Shown in pieces: positions 35,699-45,702 of a DNA stretch of 64,000 nucleotides. The notes below the pieces were generated by a model, which saw only the letters and a list, made by a program, of their open reading frames with translations, did no database searches and was not told where the DNA came from. Positions within the stretch are counted from its first letter, which is position 1. Each line of letters opens with the position of its first letter. The DNA lies in assembly GCF_013618625.1 (NCBI RefSeq), contig NZ_JABRWO010000003.1, positions 62,001 through 126,000 on the forward strand, given 5' to 3'. Source of the stretch: Bremerella alba (GTDB taxonomy: Bacteria > Planctomycetota > Planctomycetia > Pirellulales > Pirellulaceae). Position numbers and translations under genes: made by a program.

Positions 35699-36526
35699 CT
35701 AAACAAATTGCCCTAGGTACTCGAGACTCCTAGCGGCCTGAACCGGAGTGCCACACTCGACACTGAAGACAATGTCGTTAGGACAGTTATCCCGGACCGT
35801 CTTGATGATCCGTTCCCAATCCAAGATTCCCTCGCCACAGGCACAGCCAACCGGTGTACCGGTAACCTTGCCGCGTTCCGAGTCAGAGTGCTCGACCGAA
35901 ATGTCTTTGGCGTGAAGATGAACCAGACGCTCGACAACACTGTCGAGCCAGCCATAGACATCATGGCCGCATAGATACGCGTTTCCGGTATCAAAATTGA
36001 TTCCAATCGCGTCGGAATCTACCAGATTATAGATTCGTTCTAGCCCCTCAGGATGCTGAGAGTATTGTGCATGCTGCTCGAGTCCGATTTTGATGTTGCG
36101 TCGCTCGGCGACGAAAGCGGCCTCTTGCAGGGTATATTTGATAAGAACGAAGTCTTCTTCTTCGGTCGTCCATTTTGCTTTGATGCCTTCGTCGGTGTTA
36201 ACCACAGGTGCACCAATTTCAGCTGCAGTTCGAATCGCCAATTTGATGTACTCTCCGTGAACCTCGGGACGACCCAGGGGGCCGTGGCTCTGTAGCCCGG
36301 AGATCGTCAAACCGGCTTCATCGCATGCGTTTTTGATTCGATAGGGATCGTCGAATAGCGAGACAGTGTGAAAGTACCCCGCTTCGCTCATTAGTTCCCG
36401 ACCGAAATGAACCATGGGTTCAAAGAACTTATAACCCATCTTAGCGGCGTGCTCGACTGCCCATTCAAATGGCTTGTCGCTGCTTCGCGAGTACTCCGCA
36501 TTCAATCCAATAGATACTTTTCCCAC
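35699..36526 (-). CDS. Sugar phosphate isomerase/epimerase (xylose-isomerase-like TIM barrel)
   Basis: 275 residues. The barrel shows metal ligands typical of the AP-endonuclease-2/TIM-barrel family: IGLEQHAQYSQ (Glu), GINFDTGNAYLCG (Asp), LHAKDISVEH (His) and FSVECGTPV (Glu). No signal peptide, so cytoplasmic. It pairs with the Gfo/Idh/MocA gene upstream; such pairs epimerise or isomerise keto-sugars during catabolism. Confidence 0.9.
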   Translation of the reverse strand: MGKVSIGLNAEYSRSSDKPFEWAVEHAAKMGYKFFEPMVHFGRELMSEAGYFHTVSLFDDPYRIKNACDEAGLTISGLQSHGPLGRPEVHGEYIKLAIRTAAEIGAPVVNTDEGIKAKWTTEEEDFVLIKYTLQEAAFVAERRNIKIGLEQHAQYSQHPEGLERIYNLVDSDAIGINFDTGNAYLCGHDVYGWLDSVVERLVHLHAKDISVEHSDSERGKVTGTPVGCACGEGILDWERIIKTVRDNCPNDIVFSVECGTPVQAARSLEYLGQFV

Positions 36527-36635
36527 GGTAATTACCTTATCTTTCTACAAGTCGTATTTTCGTGATGTTGAACTTTGTGAAGTCATTGCGACAACCGGTC
36601 GCGGTCGTCAAAACTCGATATCTTGCTGTTGGCTT

Positions 36636-37988
36636 TCACACCTTCAGCGACCATGGTGCTCGGTACTGCTTAGTCACGAGCGAATTTGCTTCGGGATCGC
36701 CGACGACCTGCTCCTTCTTGGCATCCCACTGAATGGTTCTTCCGACCTTCCAGGAGATGTTCATTAGATGGCCGGGATTAGATGAGTGGTGCCCCACTTC
36801 TATGTTCGCGGATGGTTGCTTGCGGCTACGCATTGCATCGACAAAAGCCTGACCATGTTTAGGACCAGTCTTGTTGAATGAATCAATCAACTCACCAAGT
36901 TCGCGGCCTTTGGTTGCTTCTGCACGCACTTCGTAACCACCACGATAAATCCTTAGAGATGCCTCGCTGCCGTAAAAACACTTTCCGTGTGACACCTTCT
37001 CGCCACGGCTGCCGACGCGGCTCGAATACTGCATTAGGAAACCATTCTTGGAGATCGCCCCAGAAGGATACTCGCAAATGGCCGAAAAGGTATCAGGCCA
37101 TTGCGCGTTGCATGGTTGTGGAAAAGCGTGATTGCCTCCCATAGCAGTCACGCTTTTTGGGGCGTTGACCTGCATGAACCAATGCACGATGTCGTAGTGA
37201 TGCACGCCCCAATCAACTTCCCAGCCATTACCGAAATCGTAGAACCAGTAGTGCTGGGCAACCTTATTGGGGTTGTACGGCTGGGCGGGGGAAGGTCCAA
37301 CCCAGAAGTCCCAGTCCAATCCCTCTGGTGGTTTCGAGTTTGGCGGTGAACCAAAGCCTGGAAACTTGTAGTCGAAGTCCCACACTTTGACTTCCGAGAT
37401 TTCTCCCAGGATGCCAGACTTAATGACTTCTGCGGCACGTTGATAGTGTTCTGTACTTCGCTGTTGCGTACCGATTTGCACTATGCGGCCATACTTCTTC
37501 GCTGCCTCCACCATGGCCCGGCCCTCGCCAATGGAGGTCGCCGCTGGCTTCTCGACGTACACGTCTTTTCCCGCCTGGCAGGCATGAATTGTGGGTAAGG
37601 CGTGCCAATGGCCATTGGTAGCAACAATTACCGCATCGATATCTTTGTCCTCGAGCAGTTTTCGATAATCGCGATATTTGCGTACTCGACTTCCCCCCGC
37701 AACAGCTTGCGCCTTCTCAATTCGGCCGTCGTCATTGACATCGCAAACGGCAACCATCCGGACATCTGGAAGCGACATCATGTAGTCCGGCATTACGCGG
37801 CCGACCCCGCGATGACCGCAACCGATCAAAGCCATATTGATCGTTTCATTGGGACCTGGTCGATTGGACGCACCAGCAGCGTATGGCCGTCCGGTCAGTG
37901 AGGCAGCAACGCCGGTGGCGGTGGCACCGCGAATCATGTCCCGTCGAGAAATGAAGGAGTTTGACTTGTTGGCAGGCTTCTCTTGCAT
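36636..37988 (-). CDS. Gfo/Idh/MocA oxidoreductase, Tat-exported
   Basis: 450 residues. A Tat-type signal (SRRDMIRGATATGVAASLTG) is followed by the NAD(P)-binding start MALIGCGHRGVGRVMPDYM and the family motif VYVEKPAATSIGEGRAMVEAA with the usual EKP Lys, then WEVDWGVHHYDIVHWF. This is the planctomycete type that ends VGRTIQWDAKKEQVVGDPEA. It oxidises sugars, perhaps with a tightly held cofactor outside the cytoplasm. Followed by the isomerase gene. Confidence 0.93.
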   Translation of the reverse strand: MQEKPANKSNSFISRRDMIRGATATGVAASLTGRPYAAGASNRPGPNETINMALIGCGHRGVGRVMPDYMMSLPDVRMVAVCDVNDDGRIEKAQAVAGGSRVRKYRDYRKLLEDKDIDAVIVATNGHWHALPTIHACQAGKDVYVEKPAATSIGEGRAMVEAAKKYGRIVQIGTQQRSTEHYQRAAEVIKSGILGEISEVKVWDFDYKFPGFGSPPNSKPPEGLDWDFWVGPSPAQPYNPNKVAQHYWFYDFGNGWEVDWGVHHYDIVHWFMQVNAPKSVTAMGGNHAFPQPCNAQWPDTFSAICEYPSGAISKNGFLMQYSSRVGSRGEKVSHGKCFYGSEASLRIYRGGYEVRAEATKGRELGELIDSFNKTGPKHGQAFVDAMRSRKQPSANIEVGHHSSNPGHLMNISWKVGRTIQWDAKKEQVVGDPEANSLVTKQYRAPWSLKV

Positions 37989-38053
37989 AGGTGTATCCTT
38001 AGTTGTTTGTTGACCGATTTGAAATCAGAGCCAAGGTAGTGTTGAGACGAGGT

Positions 38054-38488
38054 TTAGTCGTCTTCGCTCTGATCGAGGTTAAATGACAAGTCATTGAACG
38101 TTGCTTCTGTTACTTTGGCAGTTAGGACCGTGCTTTCGTTGAATTGCTTGGGAATCGTTGGAATGCTGATATAGCCTGGCCCTTCCCGGTATTTTTGTAT
38201 TCTCACCTTGTAATCACCCAATGGGAGTTCGACCTTGAAACGCCCTTTGAGAATGGCTGCGGTAAACCATTGTTCTTGATCCTTGAGATTTTTTAACGAA
38301 GCTGGCACGAACGATATCTTTGCGTCGTCCAGCGGTTTCTCGTCGAGCGATACATTGCCTTCTGCCAACACCCAGCCAGCTCGAACATGCGATGTATCCT
38401 GGCGACTACAGCCGGAACTCAGGCAATGGCATACGAGTAATGCCATTGGCCAGAAGTAGTGGGAGTGAGAGACTAACGAACGTGTCAT
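38054..38488 (-). CDS. Small lipoprotein paired with DUF1559 protein
   Basis: 144 residues. The lipobox is SSGC (Cys about 27). The body, WVLAEGNVSLDEKPLDDAKI and on to LPLGDYKVRIQKY, is the carboxypeptidase-regulatory-like beta sandwich common to planctomycete lipoproteins beside DUF1559 genes. It lies 221 bases behind the DUF1559 gene on the same strand. Role unknown; probably periplasmic binding or pseudopilus assembly. Confidence 0.85.
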   Translation of the reverse strand: MTRSLVSHSHYFWPMALLVCHCLSSGCSRQDTSHVRAGWVLAEGNVSLDEKPLDDAKISFVPASLKNLKDQEQWFTAAILKGRFKVELPLGDYKVRIQKYREGPGYISIPTIPKQFNESTVLTAKVTEATFNDLSFNLDQSEDD

Positions 38489-38709
38489 TGACTCGACCTT
38501 ATGGGTGCGCTGAACTCATGGTCATTCGTACGCACCTCGGGCTGTTGTCGGTGCGATGGAACAGCGGAATGTGACATTGAGCGAATGGTGAAACTCATAG
38601 CGTAAAATCCGTCAGCATGGTCATGTGCGTAGACGTACCGCGACCCTGTCCAGAAATCCCATGCTGAAATTCCGGAGCGATGCCGATGTTTAAACGTCTA
38701 TGGGTAGAC

Positions 38710-39693
38710 TTAGAACTCGCCGAGAACCTGTCCGTCGTTTCGGCTTCCTAAGAATTGAAATGTCTCGGTGTGGATCGTCTCGGGGATAAACCGTACGGAT
38801 CCATCTGCAAGACAGGTAAGTGCACCACCTGGGTGCATACTTCTGGCGTGAAGGTACATGTTGTCGTTAGATACGCTGACCTTCACACAAGGCATGTCGT
38901 CGAAATCTTGTCGACATCGACCAAGTTGATCGGCCGTCGCAGTGTTGGGTGGGTTTCGGGTACTAAACCAATTATTTGGTGCTGCCATGTTGAACGTATA
39001 TCCTCGCCAATCATCGCCGGAGTCACCTGACTGTGAGCCATCTGCTTCCGCCAATCGAATCTCGCCAACCATGGCCGTGTTGCTTGTTCCGTCGGTCAGA
39101 TCTCGCATGCGTGTTTTGGATGCGGAATAGAACATCCCATTTAGTTGGGAACCAGAATTATCCGAGCCAATCATGGTGCCGGTCGACCCCATGCATCCAG
39201 CGTAGCTGTGATAGGCTCGCTCTCGTTCGGCTCCGGAACTGTTGAAGCCAATACTCTTAGAGCTGGCTGGATCCGAAGGACAATTTAATGCAGGTATTCT
39301 AGTCTCCGAAGCTGGCCAAGTTGCCGGGGATCCGATTTGTAGATCACCGTTCATGTACGGTACGAACTGCTGATAAACGTTGTCTTGTTCGATAAACGGA
39401 TAAATAAACGCCGTCCAACCTAATCGGCGATTTGCGGTTGCGGCGGTATAGGTGTCCGGGAAAGTTGTGCCTATCTTGCCTGGCGGAAATACCAAGAAGG
39501 TATCGTGATAGTTGTGTAACGCCAGGCCAAGTTGCTTGAGGTTATTGTTACATTGGATGCGGCGTGCGGCCTCTCTCGCTTGTTGAACTGCTGGTAATAG
39601 CAGTGCAATCAAGACACCGATAATTGCGATCACTACAAGTAGTTCTACAAGAGTGAAAGCGGCATACCGGCGACGCGTAGCGTGGACTGTCAT
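38710..39693 (-). CDS. DUF1559 prepilin-like protein
   Basis: 327 residues. It begins with a type III (prepilin) signal, [20 protein letters not shown], then QREAARR-type helix and [15 protein letters not shown]. The carboxyl end has the H-G-G domain signature (SMHPGGALTCLADGSVRFIP). These are pseudopilin-like surface or secretion proteins, much expanded in planctomycetes. Upstream of the catabolic genes at 29.3-38 kb and downstream of the GntR gene. Confidence 0.93.
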   Translation of the reverse strand: MTVHATRRRYAAFTLVELLVVIAIIGVLIALLLPAVQQAREAARRIQCNNNLKQLGLALHNYHDTFLVFPPGKIGTTFPDTYTAATANRRLGWTAFIYPFIEQDNVYQQFVPYMNGDLQIGSPATWPASETRIPALNCPSDPASSKSIGFNSSGAERERAYHSYAGCMGSTGTMIGSDNSGSQLNGMFYSASKTRMRDLTDGTSNTAMVGEIRLAEADGSQSGDSGDDWRGYTFNMAAPNNWFSTRNPPNTATADQLGRCRQDFDDMPCVKVSVSNDNMYLHARSMHPGGALTCLADGSVRFIPETIHTETFQFLGSRNDGQVLGEF

Positions 39694-39969
39694 GTGCTAA
39701 CTCCGAATACGATTGATGAAATAGGAATCTGCTGAATTGGTGAAGAACTGGCTGCTTGAAAAGTCGCCAACTCTCGTAAGCTGATCCCAATTTCATGTCC
39801 ATTCGGAATGACACGTCATCCCCAAAATGGCTTTCGCTTCGCCTGCAGGTGAACGATGCTCGGTCATCAAGCTCACACAGTTCGTGCAAGGCTGATGGTG
39901 TTCCACGAATAGATCCGGAAAGGCTTACGCCTTGATCGCTGATCTTTCGCGCATCTGTGAATCCACCAT

Positions 39970-40629
39970 TTATCCAAACTGCAACTCAGCGAGCGAGAGA
40001 TGCATGGAATGCTCTAAGTGCATTCGCATAGCCTCAACCGCATGATTGGGATCTCTAGTTTCTATGGCTTCAAAAACCTCCATGTGCTTCTGTCCTGGAA
40101 TCTCCTCATTTCGATTCGTTGTTTGGTCAAGACACACTAAGCGATCTAATAGCGGAGCAAGGGCTTCACGTAGTTGCGATACGCCAGAAAAGCTGGCCAA
40201 AGTATCGTGAAATTGAACGTCTAAATCACGGCACTCTCGAAGCGAATCGCCCTCCGCGAAAAGGGCATCGACGTGCCCTGCAATTCTTTTCAGGGCAGCT
40301 AATTGCATGTCGTCGGCCACTTCAGCAACACGGCGGACGGTCTCGCACTCGATGGCCAATCGCAAGATAAAGTCTCCGCGAATACGGCTAAGATCCCGAG
40401 CGAGAATCCGCGCTCCGGCCTTTCCTTCGAGTCGAACCAAACCTTCGGCAGCTAATGCCTTGACAGCTTCGGACGCGGCATTAATTCCGGTTCCATAGGT
40501 CTCAGCAATAGGTCGTAACGTCAGGTGGCGTTCGGGCGTAAGATCTCCACTTAGGATCTTGGACCGCAGATCTAAAAATATTCGCTGGGCTTTGGTAACC
40601 GGATGCTTATTTGGGGGATGGAGTGTCAT
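39970..40629 (-). CDS. GntR family regulator (FCD type)
   Basis: About 219 residues from ATG 40629; the open frame extends to 40719 with another ATG at 40641. The winged helix is at the amino end (RIFLDLRSKILSGDLTPERH, then ALAAEGLVRLEGKAGARI), and the FCD effector domain has its metal-type residues in DLDVQFHDTL and MRMHLEHSMH. It is the first gene of the minus-strand cluster to 29.3 kb and presumably controls it in response to a sugar acid. Confidence 0.88.
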   Translation of the reverse strand: MTLHPPNKHPVTKAQRIFLDLRSKILSGDLTPERHLTLRPIAETYGTGINAASEAVKALAAEGLVRLEGKAGARILARDLSRIRGDFILRLAIECETVRRVAEVADDMQLAALKRIAGHVDALFAEGDSLRECRDLDVQFHDTLASFSGVSQLREALAPLLDRLVCLDQTTNRNEEIPGQKHMEVFEAIETRDPNHAVEAMRMHLEHSMHLSLAELQFG

Positions 40630-40688
40630 ATGTACCTGCATTTCTGGGCAGCTGGGAGCATGATGTGACTTATGGGGGCCACTGAATA

Positions 40689-40708
40689 AACAGTGTACCA
40701 ACACTGTT
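40689..40708. promoter_or_regulatory. Perfect 8-bp inverted repeat upstream of gntR-type gene
   Basis: AACAGTGT, ACCA, ACACTGTT. It lies 60 bases before the GntR ATG, with TGTACCAACA at the centre, close in form to GntR/FadR-class operators. Autoregulation is inferred. In the rest of 40720-41384 I see no gene. Confidence 0.5.
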
Positions 40709-41384
40709 CGGTGCGTCAATAAAGATTCGATAAAACAAGTGGATTAAGCCCAAATAGGCAGTGCCTAGAACCCACAAATGAACGCATCGTCTCCATGCGG
40801 CTAGATCTGCCCACTCCGTAATTTCGAGCTACGAGATTGGGATCGATGGAAAACGGGAATATTCGTCTGCACCTATTGAGTAGCGCTAAAACAGCCGTTT
40901 TCAAGTTGTTAAAAGGCAAGAAGTGTTTGCCAACTTCGTTAGATAGGCATAAGTCTTCAGTGAACGAGTGTCGTTATGAGCCACTGTGCAAAATGATTTG
41001 CGAGACTCGTTGGCATGCAACGCGACTAAGTCCCGCGCTTTCCCTTAAGCCCAGTTGTGAGCTGTCGCAACTCGCTTTTCCTTAGGGATTGCAGATACGG
41101 CCTTAGCGATGAATCTGTAGCAAGTTCCTCGGATGTCTGATTCTATGTTTGCACGGATTTACCTCTCTGCGATTTCCAATGCCTGTCTTTAAAAATGGTT
41201 GTTCTTATTGGTGGTGATCTAGAGAGCAGTGCGCATGCCGCGCACCTTGAAAAAAAGTTAGGTAACGAAACTACCAGGGATGGCCTGCCCAGATCGCGAA
41301 GCTTTCAGGCGTGGACGCCACTACGAAACGAAACTTCTTGCATCTAAGTGGCTCATCCACTGAAAATAAGATGGATGATTTAAC

Positions 41385-41416
41385 TTGACACACGAATTAA
41401 TCCCGCTAGACTCTAG
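41385..41416 (+). promoter_or_regulatory. Housekeeping-type promoter for DUF1559 gene
   Basis: TTGACA (41385-41390), 16 bases, TAGACT (41407-41412). The short palindrome CTAGA-C-TCTAG (41406-41416) covers the -10 box and could be a regulator site. The leader to the ATG at 41507 would be about 90 bases. Confidence 0.55.
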
Positions 41417-41506
41417 TAATCCCACGAGGGATGATTTTCTCCCAACCATGCTTTTCCCGAAACTCGTTATTCAACATATCGTGCTTGTTTTTACAGGGTC
41501 ATTGTC

Positions 41507-42493
41507 ATGAGAAGCGGTCGTCACGCTTTTACGCTTGTAGAGCTTTTAGTTGTCATCGCCATTATTGGTGTTCTTATCGCCCTGCTCTTGCCAGCTGTTC
41601 AGCAGGCCCGAGAGGCAGCTCGACGGATGCAATGCTCCAATAACTTCAAGCAAATGGGGTTAGCGCTGCATAACTATCACGACACCTTTGGTTCGTTCCC
41701 CTATGGCTCACGAGCCGGTACGGTTAGCTATCCCAATCTATCAGGGGTGAATTGGAGAACCTCAATCCTTCCTTTTCTCGAGCAGAACGCTCTGTTTGAT
41801 CAGCTTGATTTTGAAACGGGTAGCTTTAGCGGGTACAGCAACTTTCCCTTCGCCGGAAGCAATTTGGTTTTAGAAGGACTCGTTTTTGATGGTTACATCT
41901 GTCCATCAAGTCCGATTGATCCACTAATTGCCGCCCCGGGAGGGCTGAATAATCCTGCCGACGGAGACAAGGCAGGGATGATGCACCACTATGTCGGGAT
42001 TGCTGGAGCATACCCTGACCCTGCTGGCCGAACGGACGTCGTGAAACAAACTTCTCGGGGGTACGCTGCCGGCACCGGTATGCTTCGGCCGGGTCAGGTG
42101 ACCAAGTTTCGGGATGCTACAGACGGAACCTCGAACAGCTTGGCTGTAGCCGAACAGTCCGGGATGGTTGGTAATGAAGTGATTGCTGCCAACTATGGCG
42201 GGGGATGGACAGGGCAGTTGGCGGACTACCCCGTCAGTTCGATCTCCAGCAGTTCTGACAATTATTATTATACGGGGCTTTCCACCGTACGTTGGCAGAT
42301 CAACTACGACACCAAAACCTCTTCGTCCAGTAGCCAGCCCTACGAGAATAACACCATTCTCAATTCATTTCATCCTGGTGGAATCTTAGGTTTACTGGGG
42401 GATGGATCGACCAGATTCATTCCTGAAACGATTGATATGGAAACCTTGCGCCGTTTAAGTGCATGTGATGACGGATTGACGAATTCTTTCTAA
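41507..42493 (+). CDS. DUF1559 prepilin-like protein
   Basis: 328 residues with [18 protein letters not shown] at the start, [15 protein letters not shown], the central DATDGTSNSLAVAEQ block and the end signature SFHPGGILGLLGDGSTRFIP. Same family as 38710, 50405 and 58331. It opens a plus-strand block with its lipoprotein, a glycosidase-like protein, AGE epimerase, symporter and LacI. Confidence 0.93.
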   Translation: MRSGRHAFTLVELLVVIAIIGVLIALLLPAVQQAREAARRMQCSNNFKQMGLALHNYHDTFGSFPYGSRAGTVSYPNLSGVNWRTSILPFLEQNALFDQLDFETGSFSGYSNFPFAGSNLVLEGLVFDGYICPSSPIDPLIAAPGGLNNPADGDKAGMMHHYVGIAGAYPDPAGRTDVVKQTSRGYAAGTGMLRPGQVTKFRDATDGTSNSLAVAEQSGMVGNEVIAANYGGGWTGQLADYPVSSISSSSDNYYYTGLSTVRWQINYDTKTSSSSSQPYENNTILNSFHPGGILGLLGDGSTRFIPETIDMETLRRLSACDDGLTNSF

Positions 42494-42529
42494 CTTTCCC
42501 ACGTCATATTGATTCAGAAAAACAGATCA

Positions 42530-42937
42530 ATGAAATATCAACTAGTCACCAAGTTAGCTGTAGCGATACTTTGCATTACGTCTGGGACGCTTGTTGGGTG
42601 TTCCGAAACTCCGACGGGTGCTGAAGTCGATGGCCGGATCGCTTTGGATGGATCCCCTGTATCGACCGGTGTGATTCTATTTCAAGATGAATCTAATGGC
42701 ACGGGAGGAAGTGCCATTGTAGAGGATGGAAGTTTCTCGTTTCCTACCCCATTGCCTCCCGGCAATTATGCGGTTGCTCTTCAACCGCCCCCACCACCGG
42801 CACCACACGAAACCAAGTCTCAGCGGGTCTCTGTTAAATTCCCACGTCATCTGACAGTGGCAGCAACTAGCGGATTGAAGGTCGATATTACGCCCGGGAA
42901 AAACTCTCTGGAACTTGATGTCCAGTCTAAAAAATGA
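42530..42937 (+). CDS. Small lipoprotein paired with DUF1559 protein
   Basis: 135 residues from ATG 42530. Signal peptide ends in LVGC. The body AEVDGRIALDGSPVSTGVIL and LPPGNYAVALQPPPPPAP is the carboxypeptidase-regulatory-like fold found in the other DUF1559-linked lipoproteins of the window. It begins 36 bases after the DUF1559 stop. Confidence 0.87.
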   Translation: MKYQLVTKLAVAILCITSGTLVGCSETPTGAEVDGRIALDGSPVSTGVILFQDESNGTGGSAIVEDGSFSFPTPLPPGNYAVALQPPPPPAPHETKSQRVSVKFPRHLTVAATSGLKVDITPGKNSLELDVQSKK

Positions 42938-42978
42938 CCTTGCCAGTTTTGGTATTAGAACCTTTGTTTGAGAGAGAA

Positions 42979-45702
42979 ATGCGTTTTAAAACATTGGAAA
43001 TTAATCTTGCGATCCGTCACACCTGTCTTCTAGCCGGCCTTATGCTCTTGCTTGGCATTGTCAGCCGAGCCGACGCTTTAGACAGGGCGTCGTTCGTAAT
43101 TGTCGGCAGCCAAGCCTGCGATCTGTGCAAAGTGCTGCAAAAGAACGACGTGGAGTTTGCTGTAGCTTCCAGCGTGAACGAAGCACTACAGCATGTCAGC
43201 GACCAAGGAACCGTTGCCATTCTGGCCGATAAGTACCCGGAAGAAACAACCGTCGTCCCCCGTTCGTTTTGGTCGCAGGCAGCTAACAAGCAGCTTCGGG
43301 TTTACCTTGAGTATCCCAGGGAGATTCCTGGAGTTTCCATTGGAACGCCGATAGACGTTAGTTGGGAACGTGTGGTCGTTGCCTCGAATGAGCTTAGTTC
43401 GCATCTCAAGCCACGCCAGATACTCTCAATGAACCGTAGTCGGTATGTGCTCATCGAGTCAGAGAACCCTCTTCTCGTACTGGCACGCGTCGCGGGACTC
43501 GACACGGCCGTTTATGGAATTCCAGATACAGCTCAGCCTCTCTTAGTACACCTCGCAGCTACGGACGCGACACCTGAGATGTATGTTTCGGCCAGCAAAA
43601 TGAGCGATTTCGTGACCGCTCGCTACGCGCCTGCGAAGGCCTGGGAGGACGTCTGGAGCGGACTGTTGGAAAAGCTTGACTCGTCTTTGGCTGGGATTCG
43701 AATTCACTGGGAGCCAACAGTGCGGCCCAGCTATTCGGCCCAAGAGATACTTCCGGAGAATGCCGAGAGGGAATCGCTTCGGCGTGGTGCACAGTGGTTC
43801 ATTAAATCTGGCTTATTGCTTACTGAAAGTTCACTTGAGACAAGTCGCGAAAAAATAAAGACCTCCGAGGTAGCCCACTCGAAAGTATTCCGTGACGAGT
43901 TGGGCGATGGACGGTTTGGAATGTTAGAAGGTTTCGACTCAGGGATTCTTCCTGATGGTAGCCAAAGCGTTCGTGTTATTCAGCGGAGCGACTGTATCAG
44001 TGAGGCAGCGATGGGGCTTGGCATTGCCGGTGAGGTAATGGGCGATCAGCAGATGTCGACCATTGCTAAAAACCTTCAAGAGTATCTCTATCTGCGATCC
44101 GGTGCCGTCAACGCAGAGCGTGGCGATCCAGGCCATCCTTCTTACGGCATGATTGCCTGGGGGATCTCGAACGATGCTTGGAAGAAGGCCAATTATGGGG
44201 ACGACATTGCGCGGGTTCTATTAGCGTCGATGGCCACCGAAGCTGCTACAGGCGACTATCGCTGGAACCCATACATATCGCGGGCGGTTGTTGCCGGACT
44301 ACGCACAACCGGACCTCTGGGGTTCAAGCCAGGAAGGATCGATCAAGATCAGCTGTCACGTAACGGCTGGCAGTATTACTTCAAACAGTCGAGCGTCTAT
44401 CCTTCCCCGCACTTTCAATGTTACTTATGGGCTTGTTACCTTTGGGCCTATGAACAGTCTGGAGATGAGTTGCTTTTAGATCGGGCTCGTACGGGTATGC
44501 GAATCATGATGTCTCGCTATCCCAATCAATGGCGGTGGACTAACGGTCTACAGCAAGAGCGGGCCCGAATGTTATTGCCGCTTGCCTGGTTGATTCGAGT
44601 GGACGACCAGCCACAGCATCGTCGCTGGTTAAGACAAATCGCCGAGGATCTAATTGCTTGCCAAGATAAGTCCGGGGCGATACGAGAAGAGTTAGGACGA
44701 CTTGAACAAGGAGCCTATCCACCTCACCGTAGCAACGAATCGTTTGGTGCCCACGAGGCACCCTTAATTCACGAAAACGGCGAACCTATTTGCGATTTGC
44801 TCTATACAACAAACTTTGCGTTCCTGGGGCTGCATGAAGCTGCTGCCGCTACCGGTGATAAATTCTATCAAGATGCCGAAGACAAGCTGGCCGCATTTCT
44901 CTGTCGTATTCAAACGAAAAGTGAGGCTCATCCTGAGTTAGATGGTGCCTGGATGCGGGCATTTGATTACAAGCGATGGGAGTACTGGGGGTCGAATGGA
45001 GATGCTGGTTGGGGAGCATGGTCCATTGAATCTGGTTGGACGCAGGGCTGGATCGTTGCAGTGCTCGGTATGCGGCAAGCCAACATGAGCCTATGGGAGA
45101 TGACACAGCAACTCGATGCACGCCGGGACTACGCCAAGTATCGTAAACAATTGTTGCCCCATGATATGGTGAATCAGGTCAAGCAAGAACTCACTCAGCA
45201 TGATGGTTACGGCGCCTCGGTCCAATTGGCCACTACGCCTGCACCTCATTACAGTGCCTTGGGTGCCCACGCGCTGACCAATGGATTAGTCGGACCAATG
45301 TCGCATCAAGACGCTCAGTGGATTGGCATTGAAGGAGAGCCGCTTATCGCTGAACTTGAATTTAAGAAACAGCAAACCCTCAAGACGGTTGATGTCCATG
45401 TACTCCAGGCATCGCCGGTCGGAATTTACTTTCCACGCAACATTCGTGTATCAGTCGCAGATAGCGATGGAAAATTCCAGCCGTGGGCAAGCTTGCAATT
45501 CAAGCCAGATGATTCACATCCCAGGCAAGTTAAATGGATTCAAGTTACTGGCAAAACGGTCTCTTGCAAACGCATTAAAGTCGAAGTCGTAAGCCGCGGG
45601 ACAATTCCTGTTGGCCACCACGCAGCAGGCAAGCCGACGTGGCTGTTCGTGAGCGAGATCGCACTCAATCACATTAACTCAGAGAAGAAGGAAGCAAAGT
45701 GA
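42979..45702 (+). CDS. Large secreted six-hairpin-glycosidase-like protein with discoidin end
   Basis: 907 residues from ATG 42979 (GAGAGA upstream; the frame extends back to an ATG at 42934 that overlaps the lipoprotein stop). A signal peptide (TCLLAGLMLLLGIVSRADA) is followed by a short segment with SQACDLCK. The centre, about 280-700, is an alpha/alpha-barrel-like region with many Trp and Gly (WGISNDAWKKANYGDD, YLWACYLWAYEQSGD, YWGSNGDAGWGAWSIE), like six-hairpin glycosidases. The last 120 or so residues resemble an F5/8 (discoidin) carbohydrate-binding domain. No catalytic pair can be named with confidence. Confidence 0.82.
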   Translation: MRFKTLEINLAIRHTCLLAGLMLLLGIVSRADALDRASFVIVGSQACDLCKVLQKNDVEFAVASSVNEALQHVSDQGTVAILADKYPEETTVVPRSFWSQAANKQLRVYLEYPREIPGVSIGTPIDVSWERVVVASNELSSHLKPRQILSMNRSRYVLIESENPLLVLARVAGLDTAVYGIPDTAQPLLVHLAATDATPEMYVSASKMSDFVTARYAPAKAWEDVWSGLLEKLDSSLAGIRIHWEPTVRPSYSAQEILPENAERESLRRGAQWFIKSGLLLTESSLETSREKIKTSEVAHSKVFRDELGDGRFGMLEGFDSGILPDGSQSVRVIQRSDCISEAAMGLGIAGEVMGDQQMSTIAKNLQEYLYLRSGAVNAERGDPGHPSYGMIAWGISNDAWKKANYGDDIARVLLASMATEAATGDYRWNPYISRAVVAGLRTTGPLGFKPGRIDQDQLSRNGWQYYFKQSSVYPSPHFQCYLWACYLWAYEQSGDELLLDRARTGMRIMMSRYPNQWRWTNGLQQERARMLLPLAWLIRVDDQPQHRRWLRQIAEDLIACQDKSGAIREELGRLEQGAYPPHRSNESFGAHEAPLIHENGEPICDLLYTTNFAFLGLHEAAAATGDKFYQDAEDKLAAFLCRIQTKSEAHPELDGAWMRAFDYKRWEYWGSNGDAGWGAWSIESGWTQGWIVAVLGMRQANMSLWEMTQQLDARRDYAKYRKQLLPHDMVNQVKQELTQHDGYGASVQLATTPAPHYSALGAHALTNGLVGPMSHQDAQWIGIEGEPLIAELEFKKQQTLKTVDVHVLQASPVGIYFPRNIRVSVADSDGKFQPWASLQFKPDDSHPRQVKWIQVTGKTVSCKRIKVEVVSRGTIPVGHHAAGKPTWLFVSEIALNHINSEKKEAK

